The notes below the pieces were generated by a model, which ran no database searches, was not told the DNA's origin, and saw only the letters and a list, made by a program, of their open reading frames with translations. Below are positions 15,413-26,803 of a stretch of DNA of 64,000 nt, piece by piece; position 1 is the first letter of the stretch, and each line of letters starts with the position of its first letter. The translations under genes were made by a program, and so were the position numbers. This DNA comes from Riptortus pedestris (Eukaryota > Arthropoda > Insecta > Hemiptera > Alydidae). Location: NCBI GenBank assembly GCA_019009955.1, contig CM032230.1:22372001-22436000 (forward strand). Reading direction: 5' to 3'.

Positions 15413-16975
15413 ACTAGCTCAGATACCCGGCTTCGCTCGGGAATTCACTTGAGGCTGAATGGTGATGGCATATTTTTGGCAAGGTTTTACTTTTCACGAC
15501 ATTTACCCGTCCCAGTGTTTAGGGTTAACACCCGTCATTTCTGTGGATTTGTTAATAATGACATTAATTTTTTATTTAAGACTTCACTGTCCTGCATATT
15601 GTCATATTTCTCGTTTCCTGTGTATTATGAATAGATTTGAATTATTAAGGAGAAAATATTGACATACATTTGAATTAATTTTTTAAGGTGAGGTACCTGG
15701 TAGTTCATATTGAAATCAATTCTTGAGCAAATTTCTCTAAATAACAAAATAAACAACTTTTTTTATGTGCATATTTGGTGAAACCCCAATAGGAAATCAC
15801 TATTATTAATTTCAGGCCTCCCTTATAACCCCCACTCCTGCCCGTCCCTAGAAATGTTGGTATGACGTAAGGAAGGCGTTAGTACTAATTCACATACCGA
15901 GTTTGGTTTAGTTCGGTTGAGTCTTTTGTGCCAAATAAAATTGTTGACTCCAGATATAGTTTTTAGCGTATAACCCATTTATACTTCCGTATACGGCAAA
16001 AGTGCATATAACAAAAGTTACTCTAAATAACAAAATGAACAACTTTTGTTATGTGCATATTTGCCGAAACCCCAATAGGAAACGAAATACTACTATTTAT
16101 AATTTAAGGCCCCCCCTTATAACCCCCACTCCTGCCCGTCCTTAGAAATGTTAGTATGGCTTATTATAAGGAAGGCGTTAGTGCTAATTCACATACCGAG
16201 TTTGGTTTAGTTCGGTTGGGTCTTTTGTCCCAAATAAAATTGTTCACTTCTGCTATAGGTTTTAGCGTATATCTCATTTATAATTCGGTATACGAAAAAA
16301 GTGTGTATTACAAAAGTTACTCTAAATTACAAAATAAACAACTTTTGTTAGGTTCATATTTGCCGAAAATCCAATAGGGAACGAAATATCACTGTTATTA
16401 ATTTCAGGCCTCACATATAACCCCCACTCCTGCCCGTCCCCAGAAATGTTAGTATGGCTTATTATAAGGAAGGCGCTGGTACTAATTCACATACCGAGTT
16501 TGGTTTAGTTCGGTTGAGTCTTTAGTGCCAAATAAAATTGTGGACTCCCTCTATAGTTTTTAGCGTATATCTCATTTATACCTCGATATACGGCAAAAGT
16601 GTATATAACAAAAGTTACTCTAAATTACAAAATAAACAACTTTTGTTATGGGCATATTTGCTGAAAAAGCAATAGGAAACGAAATAACGCTATTTTTAAT
16701 ACCAGGCCTCCCTTATAACCCCCACTCCTGTTTGTCTTAGAGAATATTAATATAGCCTAAAGTCTAAGTTAGGCTAGTAGTAATATACATACCAAGTTTC
16801 ATAAAATTCGGTTCAGCCGTTTATGCGTGAAAAGGTAACAAACAAACAAACATACACGAAAGAAACAAAATGCAGTTATGGTGTCTATGACATGTGAAAC
16901 GAAAAGTTATCGTGAAATTTCGCGAAAAAAATCAATGTACAGACAGAGGTTACAATTTTATGTATATAATATAGA
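15413..16975 (+). repeat. Family X element 2 with internal tandem units
   Basis: Head TAGCTCAGATACCCGGCTTC near 15415, then units marked by ACAACTTTTGTTATGTGCAT-like words at about 15750, 16038, 16337 and 16635 (spacing near 290-300 bp), then the tail TTCGGTTCAGCCGTTTATGC and ACAAACAAACAAACATACAC. AT arrays lie on both sides. The peptide reads at 15314-15634 are translations of the repeat and resemble no known protein. The structure recalls microsatellite-associated non-autonomous elements of arthropods; class uncertain. Confidence 0.88.
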
Positions 16976-16978
16976 TAT

Positions 16979-17018
<40 letters not shown>

Positions 17019-17020
<2 letters not shown>

Positions 17021-17222
17021 GCTCAGATACCCGGCTTCGCCCGGGACTTTATATGTGGGTGAATGGTTATGGTATTTTTTTGGCAAAACTTTACTTTGCA
17101 CAATATTTTGACATTTACCCGTCCCAGTGTTGAGGGCTAATATCCGTTGTTGGCATTTGTTAATAATAAAATTAATTTTTTATGTAAGTCTTGACTGTCC
17201 TCCAAATAGACATATTTCATAT
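17019..17222 (+). repeat. Family X element 3, head only
   Basis: GCTCAGATACCCGGCTTCGC and the next 180 bp match the X head, ending in an AT array. Confidence 0.85.
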
Positions 17223-17227
17223 TTTGT

Positions 17228-17271
<44 letters not shown>

Positions 17272-17302
17272 ATATATATATACATACATACATACATATA
17301 TA

Positions 17303-19133
17303 CTAGCTTAGATACCCGGCTTCGCTCGGGAATTCACTTGAGGCTGAATGGTGATGGCATATTTTTGGCAAGGCTTTACTTTTCACGACATTTACCCGTC
17401 CCAGTGTTTAGGGTTAATACCCGTTGTTGGCATTTGTTAATAATAAAATTATTTTTTTATGTAAGACATCACTGTCCTGCATATTGTCATATTTCCCGTC
17501 TCCTGTGCATTATGCATAGATTTGAATTAATAAGGAGAAAATATTGACATACATTTGAATTAATTTTTTCAGGAGAGGTACCTGGTAGTTCATATTGAAA
17601 TAAAGTGTTGAGCAAATTTCTCTAAATAACAAAATAAACAACTTTTGTTATGTGCATATTTGCCGAAACCCCAATAGGAAATCATTATTATTAATTTCAG
17701 GCCTTCCTTATAACCCCCACTGCTGCCCGTCCCTAGAAATGCTAGTATGACTTATTATAAGGAAGGCATTAGTTTTAATATACATACTGAGTGTTTTATT
17801 TAGTTCGGTTGAGTCTTTTGTGCCAAATAAAATTGTTGTCTCCCGCTATAATTTTCAGCATATAACGCCTTTATACTTCGGTATACGATGATAGTGTATA
17901 TAAAAAAGTTTCTCTAAATAACAAAATAAACAACTTTTGTTATGTGCATATTTGCCGAAAATGCAATAGGAAATCATTATTATTAATTTCAGGCCTTCCT
18001 TATAACCCCCACTCCTGCCCGTCCCAAGAAATGATAGTATAGCTTATTATAATGAAGGCGTTAGTACTAATTCAGATACCGAGTTTGGTTTAATTCGGTT
18101 GAGTCTTTGGTGCCAAATAAAATTGTGGTCTCCCGCTATAGTTTTTAGCGTATAACTCATTTATACTTCCGTATACGGCAAAAGTGCATATAACAAAAGT
18201 TTCTCTAAATAACAAAATAAACAACTTTTGTTATGTGCATATTTACCGAAAATGCAATAGGAAATCATTATTATTAATTTCAGGCCTTCCTTATAACCCC
18301 CACTCCTGCCAGTCCCAAGAAATGTTAGTATAGCTTATTATAATGAAGGCGTTAGTACTAATTCAGATACCGAGTTTGGTTTAATTCGGTTGAGTCTTTG
18401 GTGCCAAATAAAATTGTGGACTCCCGCTATAGTTTTTAGCGTATAACTCATTTATACTTCCGTATAAGGCAAAAGTGCATATAACAAAAGTTTCTCTAAA
18501 TAGCAAAATAAACAACTTTGGTTAAGTGCATATTTGCCGTAAATGCAATAGGAAACGAAATATCACTATTATCAATTTCAGGCCTCCCTTATAACCCCCA
18601 CTCCTGCACGTCCCTAGAAATGTTAGTATAGCTTATTATAAGGAAGGCGTTAGTGCTAATTCACATACCGAGTTTGGTTTAGTTCGGTTGAGCCTTTTGT
18701 CCCAAATAAAATTGTGGACTCCCGCTATAGCTTTTAACGTATAACTCATTTATACTTCCGTATACGGCAAAAGTGCATATAACAAAAGTTACTCTAAATT
18801 ACAAAATAAACAACTTTTGTTATGTGCATATTTGCCGAAAAACCAATAGGAAACGAAATATCGCTATTTTTAATTTCAGGCCTCCCTTATAACCCCCACT
18901 CCTGTTCGTCTTAGAGAATATTAATATAGCCTAAAGTCTAAGTTGGGCTAGTAGTAATATACATACCAAGTTTCATAAAATTCGGTTCAGCCGTTTATGC
19001 GTGAAAAGGTAACAAACAAACATACACGAAAGAAACAAAATGCAGTTATGGTGTCTATGACATGTGAAACGAAAAGTTATCGTGAAATTTCGCAAAAAAA
19101 ATCAATGTACAGACAGAGGTTACAATTTTATAT
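17303..19133 (+). repeat. Family X element 4 with five internal units
   Basis: Head at 17303 (TAGCTTAGATACCCGGCTTC). Unit markers lie at 17636, 17929, 18220, 18511 and 18809, giving spacings of 293, 291, 291 and 298 bp. The tail (GTTCAGCCGTTTATGCGTGA, ACAAACAAACATACACG) ends at an AT array near 19133. It differs from element 2 in unit number. Confidence 0.9.
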
Positions 19134-19567
19134 ATATATATATTTGTCTGTTACCTTCTAGCGGTCGCAATTTTTGTTTGATCGTTACCAAACTCGATAT
19201 TTAGTCGTTTTATGTAAGAAGGAAGATCAAGTTCGTTAACGGCTGAAATCGGACCAGTAGGAGGGGGAGTTTAGAGGGGGGATTTTTGAAATATCTCCGT
19301 TACTATACTTTGGGTCAAAAAAGTGTATAGAACCAATCTATAGAAAATTAAATTTACTATAAATATTGCTATATACATTTATTCTCTATCTTGAATATTA
19401 ACCGACATATTTGCATTTTTATTAAGTGTAACGGACGAGCTATGGTTCCCGCCAAAAGCTAGTTCGGCCGTTTCCGTAACCGTTCGGGACTTGTATGGAG
19501 ATTTCTCTATTGTATAACTTTACATGGGAAATCTGCTTAGTTTACGCAGCCCCTGCGTGACGGACTG

Positions 19568-20304
19568 TTTGTCCCACATGTATTTTCCTGGCTTAAATAT
19601 TAAGGAGTTTTTCTGATTCAAATTGCAACCGCCAGAGGGTCGATGGACGTTTGAAACGTTTTTTCGAGAGCCGGATCATGAGTACGACCTCAATGGCTGG
19701 TCTTGCAAAACTTAAACAGATTGAGTAGAATTTGCTTCCACTCATCTCTTTACTGGTGTGAATGGAATGTTCCATGATGATGTTCATGACTTTATCGCTG
19801 AATGCTCTAATGCAGAAGGCAATGGGAAACCACTAAATGTTCTAGTGACCTTCTTATTCCCTTGTTCGGTCCGGCAAAAATCAGGTTTACTTGTTCACGA
19901 GACCAATTACAAGGTATAGCCAGTAAAAATACGATTAAACGTTTTATGTAAAACTCAAGATCAAGTTCCTTATTGATGATATCCGACCAGCGGGTGGGGG
20001 TTGAATCTCCGTTAAAGTTTCGGGAATTCAGCTTTGAGAATTGAGGTCGCGCTGCTCATTATGCGATTTTAGAAAAATGTTTCTCGGGTATGCGTAAACT
20101 AAGCAGATTTCCCACTTGGATTCAGATTTCGATCCCGCGAAAATTAGGTTTACCTATTTACACGACTAATTAATTACTAGATGTAGCCTGAAGAGAATCT
20201 TGGATTGATTATCTCTCCAGATAATCAAAAATTCCCTATTACCCATAAGAGAGTGACGAACCTAGAACTCACTCATAGATTAGTAAATCCTATTACATAA
20301 TTAT
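19568..20304. other. Mosaic of family A and C pieces, no gene
   Basis: Pieces of the family A right end (GGTCGATGGACGTTTGAAAC, GAGTACGACCTCAATGGCTG) lie near 19637-19700. Reversed family C pieces lie at about 19866-19920 and 20133-20190. A 64-residue open frame at 19593-19787 is read through these pieces and is not a gene. Confidence 0.6.
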
Positions 20305-20803
20305 CCCCCCCCACCCCCCCCCCCCCCCACCCCCCCCCCCCCCCACCCCCCCCCCCCCCCACCCCCCCCCCCCCCCACCCCCCCCCCCCCCCACCCCCCC
20401 CCCCCCCCACCCCCCCCCCCCCCCACCCCCCCCCCCCCCCACCCCCCCCCCCCCCCACCCCCCCCCCCCCCCACCCCCCCCCCCCCCCACCCCCCCCCCC
20501 CCCCACCCCCCCCCCCCCCCACCCCCCCCCCCCCCCACCCCCCCCCCCCCCCACCCCCCCCCCCCCCCACCCCCCCCCCCCCCCACCCCCCCCCCCCCCC
20601 ACCCCCCCCCCCCCCCACCCCCCCCCCCCCCCACCCCCCCCCCCCCCCACCCCCCCCCCCCCCCACCCCCCCCCCCCCCCACCCCCCCCCCCCCCCACCC
20701 CCCCCCCCCCCCACCCCCCCCCCCCCCCACCCCCCCCCCCCCCCACCCCCCCCCCCCCCCACCCCCCCCCCCCCCCACCCCCCCCCCCCCCCACCCCCCC
20801 CCC
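20305..20803. repeat. Perfect C15A minisatellite, 16-bp period
   Basis: A single A occurs every 16 bases from 20313 to 20793 (31 A's), with 15 C between each pair and no variation that I can find. The minus strand is a chain of G15 runs. The Gly-rich open frames on the minus strand (GGGGW, GGGGV) come from the repeat. It is fused on the right to a family A end. Confidence 0.97.
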
Positions 20804-20852
20804 ATCAATAGCTGATTTCCCTCGAGGGAAATCTGCTAAAATAGATGTTTAA
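20804..20852 (+). repeat. Family A terminal palindrome fragment
   Basis: TCAATAGCTGATTTCCCTCG followed by AGGGAAATCTGCTAAAA. The rest of the copy has been replaced by the C15A array. Confidence 0.85.
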
Positions 20853-20893
20853 TTGAACAAATATTACTTAAGATGAAAATATGTACATTATAA

Positions 20894-21531
20894 GAAATAA
20901 AAAAAGTTCCGTCACGCACGGCCTGCGTAAACTAAGCAGATTTTCCAAGTGAAGTTTTACAATAGAGAAATCTGCCTAATAACAGCTGTAGTAGTAAGTA
21001 ACCTCTAAACCTGTTCACGAGGGACTAATAGGTTACAGAAACGGCCACCAGAGCTCTCGGCGGAAAGGCCGAACATAGCCGACCATACGCAGAATACAAA
21101 TGCAAATATCTCGGTTAATATTCAAGATACAGAATAAATGTATAGAACAATATTTATAGTAAATTGAATTTGCAATAAGATTGATTTTATACAATTTATC
21201 GATCCGACGCATAATAACGGAGATATTTCGACTTTTTGAAAATCCTCCCCTCTAAACCCCCCTCTCACTGGTCCGATTTCAGCCATTAACGAACTTGATC
21301 TTCCTTTTTACATAAAACGGTTAAATTCCGAGTTTGTAACGATCAAACAAAAATGCGACCGCTAGAGCGGTAACAGACAATAATATATATATATATATAT
21401 ATACAGTTTTTGAACGGACCTCATTTTCGTCATCTACTAGGTAGGATCGATGGACATTTGAAGAAAAATCTCGAAAATTCCGTCAAGAGAACAACCTCAA
21501 TCGCTGATTTCCCTTTAGGTAAATCTGCTAA
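20894..21531 (+). repeat. Family A, full length, first of a head-to-tail pair
   Basis: CCGTCACGCACGGCCTGCGT at the left, GATCCGACGCATAATAACGG, AT array at about 21380-21402, GAACGGACCTCATTTTCGTC, CTGATTTCCCTTTAGG and TAAATCTGCT at the right. The next base begins AAAAGTCCGTC of another copy. Confidence 0.9.
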
Positions 21532-21914
21532 AAGTCCGTCAGGGGCTGCGTTACCTAAGCAGATATCTCACGTGTGCCACGTATTTGCATTTATTCCAAA
21601 ACGTAAAAAACTCAATGAGAACAATATTTGGTATTAAGGCTTCATGATATAACAGCTTATTGTTAATATGGCATGAGTAGGAGTGGGCAGTTACAGATGG
21701 ATGAAAACTAAATAGCGGGTATATCTCAGTTAATAATCAACATAGCGAAAAAAAACCCTATAAAACAACATTTATAGAGCATCACCTTTGCAATATGATC
21801 CGATTGAGCCAGCGTCGGGATCTTTAGTTTAACATAAAAGGTTTAATATCCAATTTAGTAACAATCAAACAAAAATTGCGACCCACTAGAGCTTTAACAA
21901 ATATATAATATATA

Positions 21915-21957
<43 letters not shown>

Positions 21958-21966
21958 TGTGTTTAT

Positions 21967-22055
<89 letters not shown>

Positions 22056-22080
22056 TGTGTTTATATGTTTTATATATATA

Positions 22081-22124
<44 letters not shown>

Positions 22125-22135
22125 TGTGTTTATAT

Positions 22136-22192
<57 letters not shown>

Positions 22193-22280
22193 ACGTTTTG
22201 AACGGACCTAATTTTTGTCATATCCTGGGTACCATCTATAGAACATTTTCGAAAATCACGTGATGGGTACGACCTCCACG
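21532..22280 (+). repeat. Family A type B copy, joined directly to the previous copy
   Basis: AAAAGTCCGTCAGGGGCTGC follows the previous palindrome without a gap. It carries the type B block (ATGAGTAGGAGTGGGC) and a large AT array. The end (GAACGGACCTAATTTTTGTC) lacks the palindrome. Confidence 0.85.
21903..22192. repeat. Long (AT)n array with three GCGTGTGTTTATATGTTT inserts
   Basis: The dinucleotide array is broken three times, near 21954, 22053 and 22122, by the same 18-19-bp word, making a higher-order repeat of AT array plus word. The Tyr/Ile open frames here are repeat artefacts. Confidence 0.95.
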
Positions 22281-22830
22281 TACCTAAATAAAGTGTAGTC
22301 TAAATAGTAAAAGTCCGTCACGCAGGGGCTGCGTAAACTAAACAGATTTCCCACGTGAAGTTTTACAATAGAGAAATCTGCCTAATAATAACTGTAGTAG
22401 TAAGAAACCTCTAAACCTAAAAAACATTATTTAGGGCGTAATAACCCAGTAGTTTCTAGCCCAAAAAACAGTTAACCTAACCTCTAAACCTATTCACGAG
22501 GACGAATAGTTACGGAAACGGCCGCCAGAGCTCTCGGTGGAAAGTCCGGAACATAGCCGAGTCCTACCGACCACACAAACAATACAAATGCAAATATCTC
22601 ATCACATCATTTATAGTAATTTAATTTGCAATAAGATTGGTTCTGTACAATTTTTGAATCCAACGTATAGTAACGAAGATATTTCAAATTTTGGAAATTC
22701 TTCCCTTCTAAATCCCCCCTCCCAATGGTAAGATTTCAGCCGTTAACGAACTTGATCTTTCTTGTTACATAAAACAACTAAATATCGAGTTTGGTAACGA
22801 TCAAACAAAAATTGTGACCGCTATTTATAG

Positions 22831-22894
<64 letters not shown>

Positions 22895-22895
<1 letters not shown>

Positions 22896-23643
22896 GTTGC
22901 GATCTGGCTGCGGTGATAAGCAGTGGAAGCTGAAATATATAAAAAATCCCACAACCAAATCACTAACAAGAATTTAGGAAGGGCCACCAACAATCGACTC
23001 GAGTCCAAATTCAAATATATAAATTTATTTATAATAAAAATATTCACCAATTATAAATATTAATAATTAAAATGAAAAGGCACCTTTATAAATATAATGG
23101 GGGACACTTAATAATACTTAGTCTATATTACAATAAAAAGACTTAGCTGTTTAATAGAAGTGCTGACTTAGCCGTGAGAGATAGTGTAGCCCAGGCAGGC
23201 AGGAACAAGCTGAAGGATTAACTCTCCGAGAAGCAAGATCTCCCTTCCAGAGGATGCCGAATATGACTGACTTTAATCCTCCGCAAGAGGGTCCTTTTAT
23301 AGGGCTAATCCGGGAGTGAACTTTGAACTGCCGATCGAAATACGCTCAAAAAGTGCATTTAACGTGAATTAATTATCGAAATTCATCCGTATTATTACTT
23401 AGTGTACCGACGTTAAGAGCTGTGAATGTTATTATCAAAATCCATCGGCGTTATCTATGAAAATGCTAGAGCACATGGTGACTTCACTCTAAATTGGATA
23501 TAATTCTTATTTAAAGGTAAAAACAATACATTTAAGCATTCATACATAATAATCTTAATGTGCTCTGTGCTGGGAATACTCAGAATATAAAATATATGGC
23601 CATTTATAATGGGCTTATGTAATGCAATGTCAATTTCATTACA
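22895..23643 (-). repeat. 3' LTR (749 bp)
   Basis: Near-identical to 28448-29196. In element orientation it starts TGTAATGAAATTGACATTGC and ends AGCCAGATCGCAACA. It has CTATAAAAGG (23293-23302) and a later AATAAA around 23020, the order expected of promoter and polyadenylation signals. Confidence 0.95.
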
Positions 23644-23660
23644 TCACCCCCTCCCCCGGG
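23644..23660 (-). promoter_or_regulatory. Polypurine tract of the LTR element
   Basis: On the minus strand CCCGGGGGAGGGGGTGA lies directly against the TGTAATG start of the 3' LTR. A purine run in this place primes plus-strand DNA synthesis in LTR retroelements. Confidence 0.85.
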
Positions 23661-26600
23661 ACCAAAAGTCTATTGATCAAACATCAAGTCAAACTCAATA
23701 ATAAATAATCATAATAAATCATAAATATAACACAGGAAGCAATGGAATGTATACCCAATGGTGAACATATAGAATATCAAGTTATTATTGATATGCATAT
23801 TTCCTATACTAATAAGTTTAAGTCCTTGTCTGGTGTGAAATAAATAAATAGTGTAAGCCAATATATACTAGTTGGAGGTAGGGCATCCCGAACGGCTTAC
23901 AGTGATGCTCAACGCAATCACAATATTGGTCCAAAACCAAAAAAAACAAGGGATCCCAAAAAATAACGCCTCCAACGACTGAGGACCCAACAGGAACTGC
24001 CCACTACAAAAGGGCACATATATGTCCATAAATAATAAATCAGAAAAAAATGACTAATCATAGTCAGGGTCCCCAGTTACACCAAGACATGATGAATTAT
24101 CTAGAACACATATGTGGAGACTTAGCTCATGTTCAATAAAATTTTGCCCATATTGGCATGTGTAGGAAATATCAGTGTAAATTGTGATGTGCAAATATAA
24201 AATAGTGTTGACAAGGCACACCCTAATCTAATTTATAAAGTTTATGACTACATATTTTCATATGCGTCAGTTCACCAATATGCATATATATATGTATTAC
24301 ATAAAAAAAAAATATGCTTCCATGTGTATCCATTCCAAAGAAGGGATAGGAAAAGTTTAAATATGATGATGATCAATTCAGATAAAATATATCTGTAAGA
24401 CTTTTCTAACTCAGGACCAATAAATTATCAAAAGAAAAAAAAATTTGATCCAAAAAAAATCTAAAATGAGTCCCAAAAAAAATTCAAAATTTGGCCCGGG
24501 AGGGATTGATTACATCAGAGACTTAACCTAAAAAAGGCCTATTTACAAAATTGTATGGGATCCATTATAAGAATATGAATATTTACATATTACAACATAT
24601 TTACATACAATTTGCTTTACAATAATAAAAAAAAACAGGACAGGTGCCTTGTGACAAAGAAGAACTAATACAGGGGGAAAAAAAAATTAAAGCCTTCACA
24701 ACTGATCTTAAATCAAAAAACTACAATTGGGAACTAAGCCCTAATAAAAAAATTAATGAAAATCTCTTGTGAATGCACAAACCAAAAAAAATAACCCCTA
24801 TACTTCTTGTCACTAAAATGGATCCTCATACTTTAAAAAGACAGGACAAATTTTTCCCTAACAAAATACAATATAAGGGGGAAAATTAAAAATAAACTAG
24901 TATACTACATAAATACTGTTTTGATGTCTTCTCCCTCTTCTTCGTCGTCTGGGACGTTGATGATGAAGTAGAAAGGATGATGTCTTCATCTCCTGGAGAA
25001 GTTGCATCTCTGGAAGGGGAGTTGAGGACATCTATTCCAGCTGTATACTGTCCTATCAGCTAATATGCAGAGTGCTCTCTGCATTCAAAGTCTCTGAAAT
25101 CTTTCAAATGGATCAGTGTCCGTTCCATAATTACAAGTCAGCCCTCCATAGATTTGGAACAACTATCCTCTCACGGTCTTGTCAAGCCTCAAAAATTTAC
25201 TTTACAAAATTTGAAACTAAGTTATAAAAAAAAATTAAAATAATGCTTAAGGCATTATTTTGGCTTACAGACAGTAGAGATTATGCCAATTCTATAGTTG
25301 ACACAACAAAATGATAGAATACAATAAATTTATACAATAAAAAAAATTTCTATCAATGAGGACAAATTTGTAAGCTTTACAATATATAATACAAAATTAA
25401 TTTCAAACAATTTACAAAAATTGCTTACAATAATTAATTGAAAATAATCCTCAATCAAAAATTTAAGGTTTTAGGCCTCCTTTTTTAGGAAAAAAAAATT
25501 ACAATTAGATGATTATAAGTAATGAAAAATTCTATTAATCATTAGAGGACTTATAAAAACCTGAGGTGCCTTCTCAGAATATTGGACTCATATATAAGAG
25601 TCTCTGAGAACCTATCAACAAGTGATTGTTGGTTGACCCTGTGTTAAGGAACATACATGCTATTAAACATAAATATCTCATTATGCATGCAACAAAAACT
25701 TAACACTTGAGAGAAACATAAGGGGAATAATATTATTATATCCATAATTCCTGAAAAAACAAATTATTAATTTCTGAAAAAAAAAAATTCATTAATGTTC
25801 TCGGGTCCTGGGCACCTTCTCTTCCTGCTGAGGAAGAATTTCTGCAGTTTACCCTCATGCTTAGGAGCATCTGCCACATGTAGCGATCTTCTGAGACCAA
25901 ATGTAAGATCTTGATAGTTCCAGATGTCCTTCCACTTTCTTCCTGCATAGATGGTGGCCTGTCCAGTTGAAGGTCCCACTGAAGCGTAGAGGTGTATTTG
26001 TTCCCTCCCTAAGAATAGTGTTGCTGGAGAAAATGTAGTGGAGGCATGCTTGGAGGAACTAGTGGCTAGATTTATATAATATTTTAGCCCATAAAATATT
26101 CATTAATACTCTAATTCAGATTTGCCCACATAATATTTATTAATAATTTCTAATGTCTTATATTATTCAATAGTACTTTTACTGACTCCACTTGTTGAGT
26201 CTCAAATTTATATACATACTCAAATTCATATACATAGCCCTTTAATATAGATTAAATATACTTAAATGACTTACATAGAGTCTAATATAATTGCTAGCCC
26301 CCAAGAAAACATTTTCCAATAAATGTTTTCACTAACTCATTTTATATGAGTCGCAATATTTTTAAGCCCTTAAAAAATTATCATATTATAATGATTAATT
26401 AAATTATCAATAAATGGGCATTGGGGTATTTGATGCAGTTTATATCCTCTTACTCAGGAGGCAATAATGGGCTAATTCACATAACAAAATCAATAATTGG
26501 GCTATTGGGGCTATGTGGGGCTAGGCTTAGGACTATCTATCTAGGAGGGCCTATATTTTATTATAAGGCCATCCTGTAATAATCAAATTTTAAAATAGGG

Positions 26601-26803
26601 CTATTTTAGCTGGTTGGCAGCCACTGGTTAGGACTGGCCCACAGATAGGATAGTTTTTGTTATTTATCAGCCCGAAGATAGGATAGGAAGTTTAACCTCG
26701 TTCCCAGGAGGGCATCTAATTTGGTCAGGGGAATTGGAGAAGTTTCTCTATATGGGATCTGATATGATGAAAAATTTCCCCTGCCATCTAAACTATCTAA
26801 ATT
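23661..26803 (-). other. Internal region of LTR element without recognisable pol
   Basis: About 3.1 kb between the gag stop and the polypurine tract, AT-rich with many A runs. I looked on the element strand for RT (YxDD), protease (DTG/DSG) and integrase (HHCC, DDE) motifs and recognised none. The longest readable stretch is about 100 residues ending at 25767, containing LGREQIHLYASVGPS and LTFGLRRSLHVADAP; it matches nothing I know. A short Ser/Thr- and Lys/Arg-rich frame lies near 24910-25040. These may be remnants of a lost pol or env. Confidence 0.6.

Larger units (their letters stand above)
15222..19567 (-). repeat. Family A copy interrupted by three family X elements
   Basis: The right end (TTTTAGCAGATTTCCCCC, CCATCGATCCCACCTAG, GGTCCGTTCAAAACTGTATA) lies at 15222-15345. 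The rest resumes at about 19141 (TTTGTCTGTTACC, CGGTCGCAATTTTTGTTTGA) and ends at TGCGTGACGGACTGTTT near 19567. Both halves have the same orientation and meet inside the AT array, so the X elements at 15413-19133 were inserted into, or grew within, that array. Confidence 0.8.

Noticed and set aside
15725..18870. CRISPR-like array of regularly spaced repeats
   Set aside because: Units of 291-299 bp are repeated over their whole length, without short repeats and unique spacers, in eukaryotic DNA.
20273..20808. Glycine-rich open frames (GGGGW, GGGGV) on the minus strand
   Set aside because: Pure translation of the C15A minisatellite in three frames.
21957..22263. Tyr/Ile-rich open frames here and at other AT arrays (15314, 17191, 29175, 37417, 38282, 50653)
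   Set aside because: Translations of (AT)n, partly fused to family A or X text.
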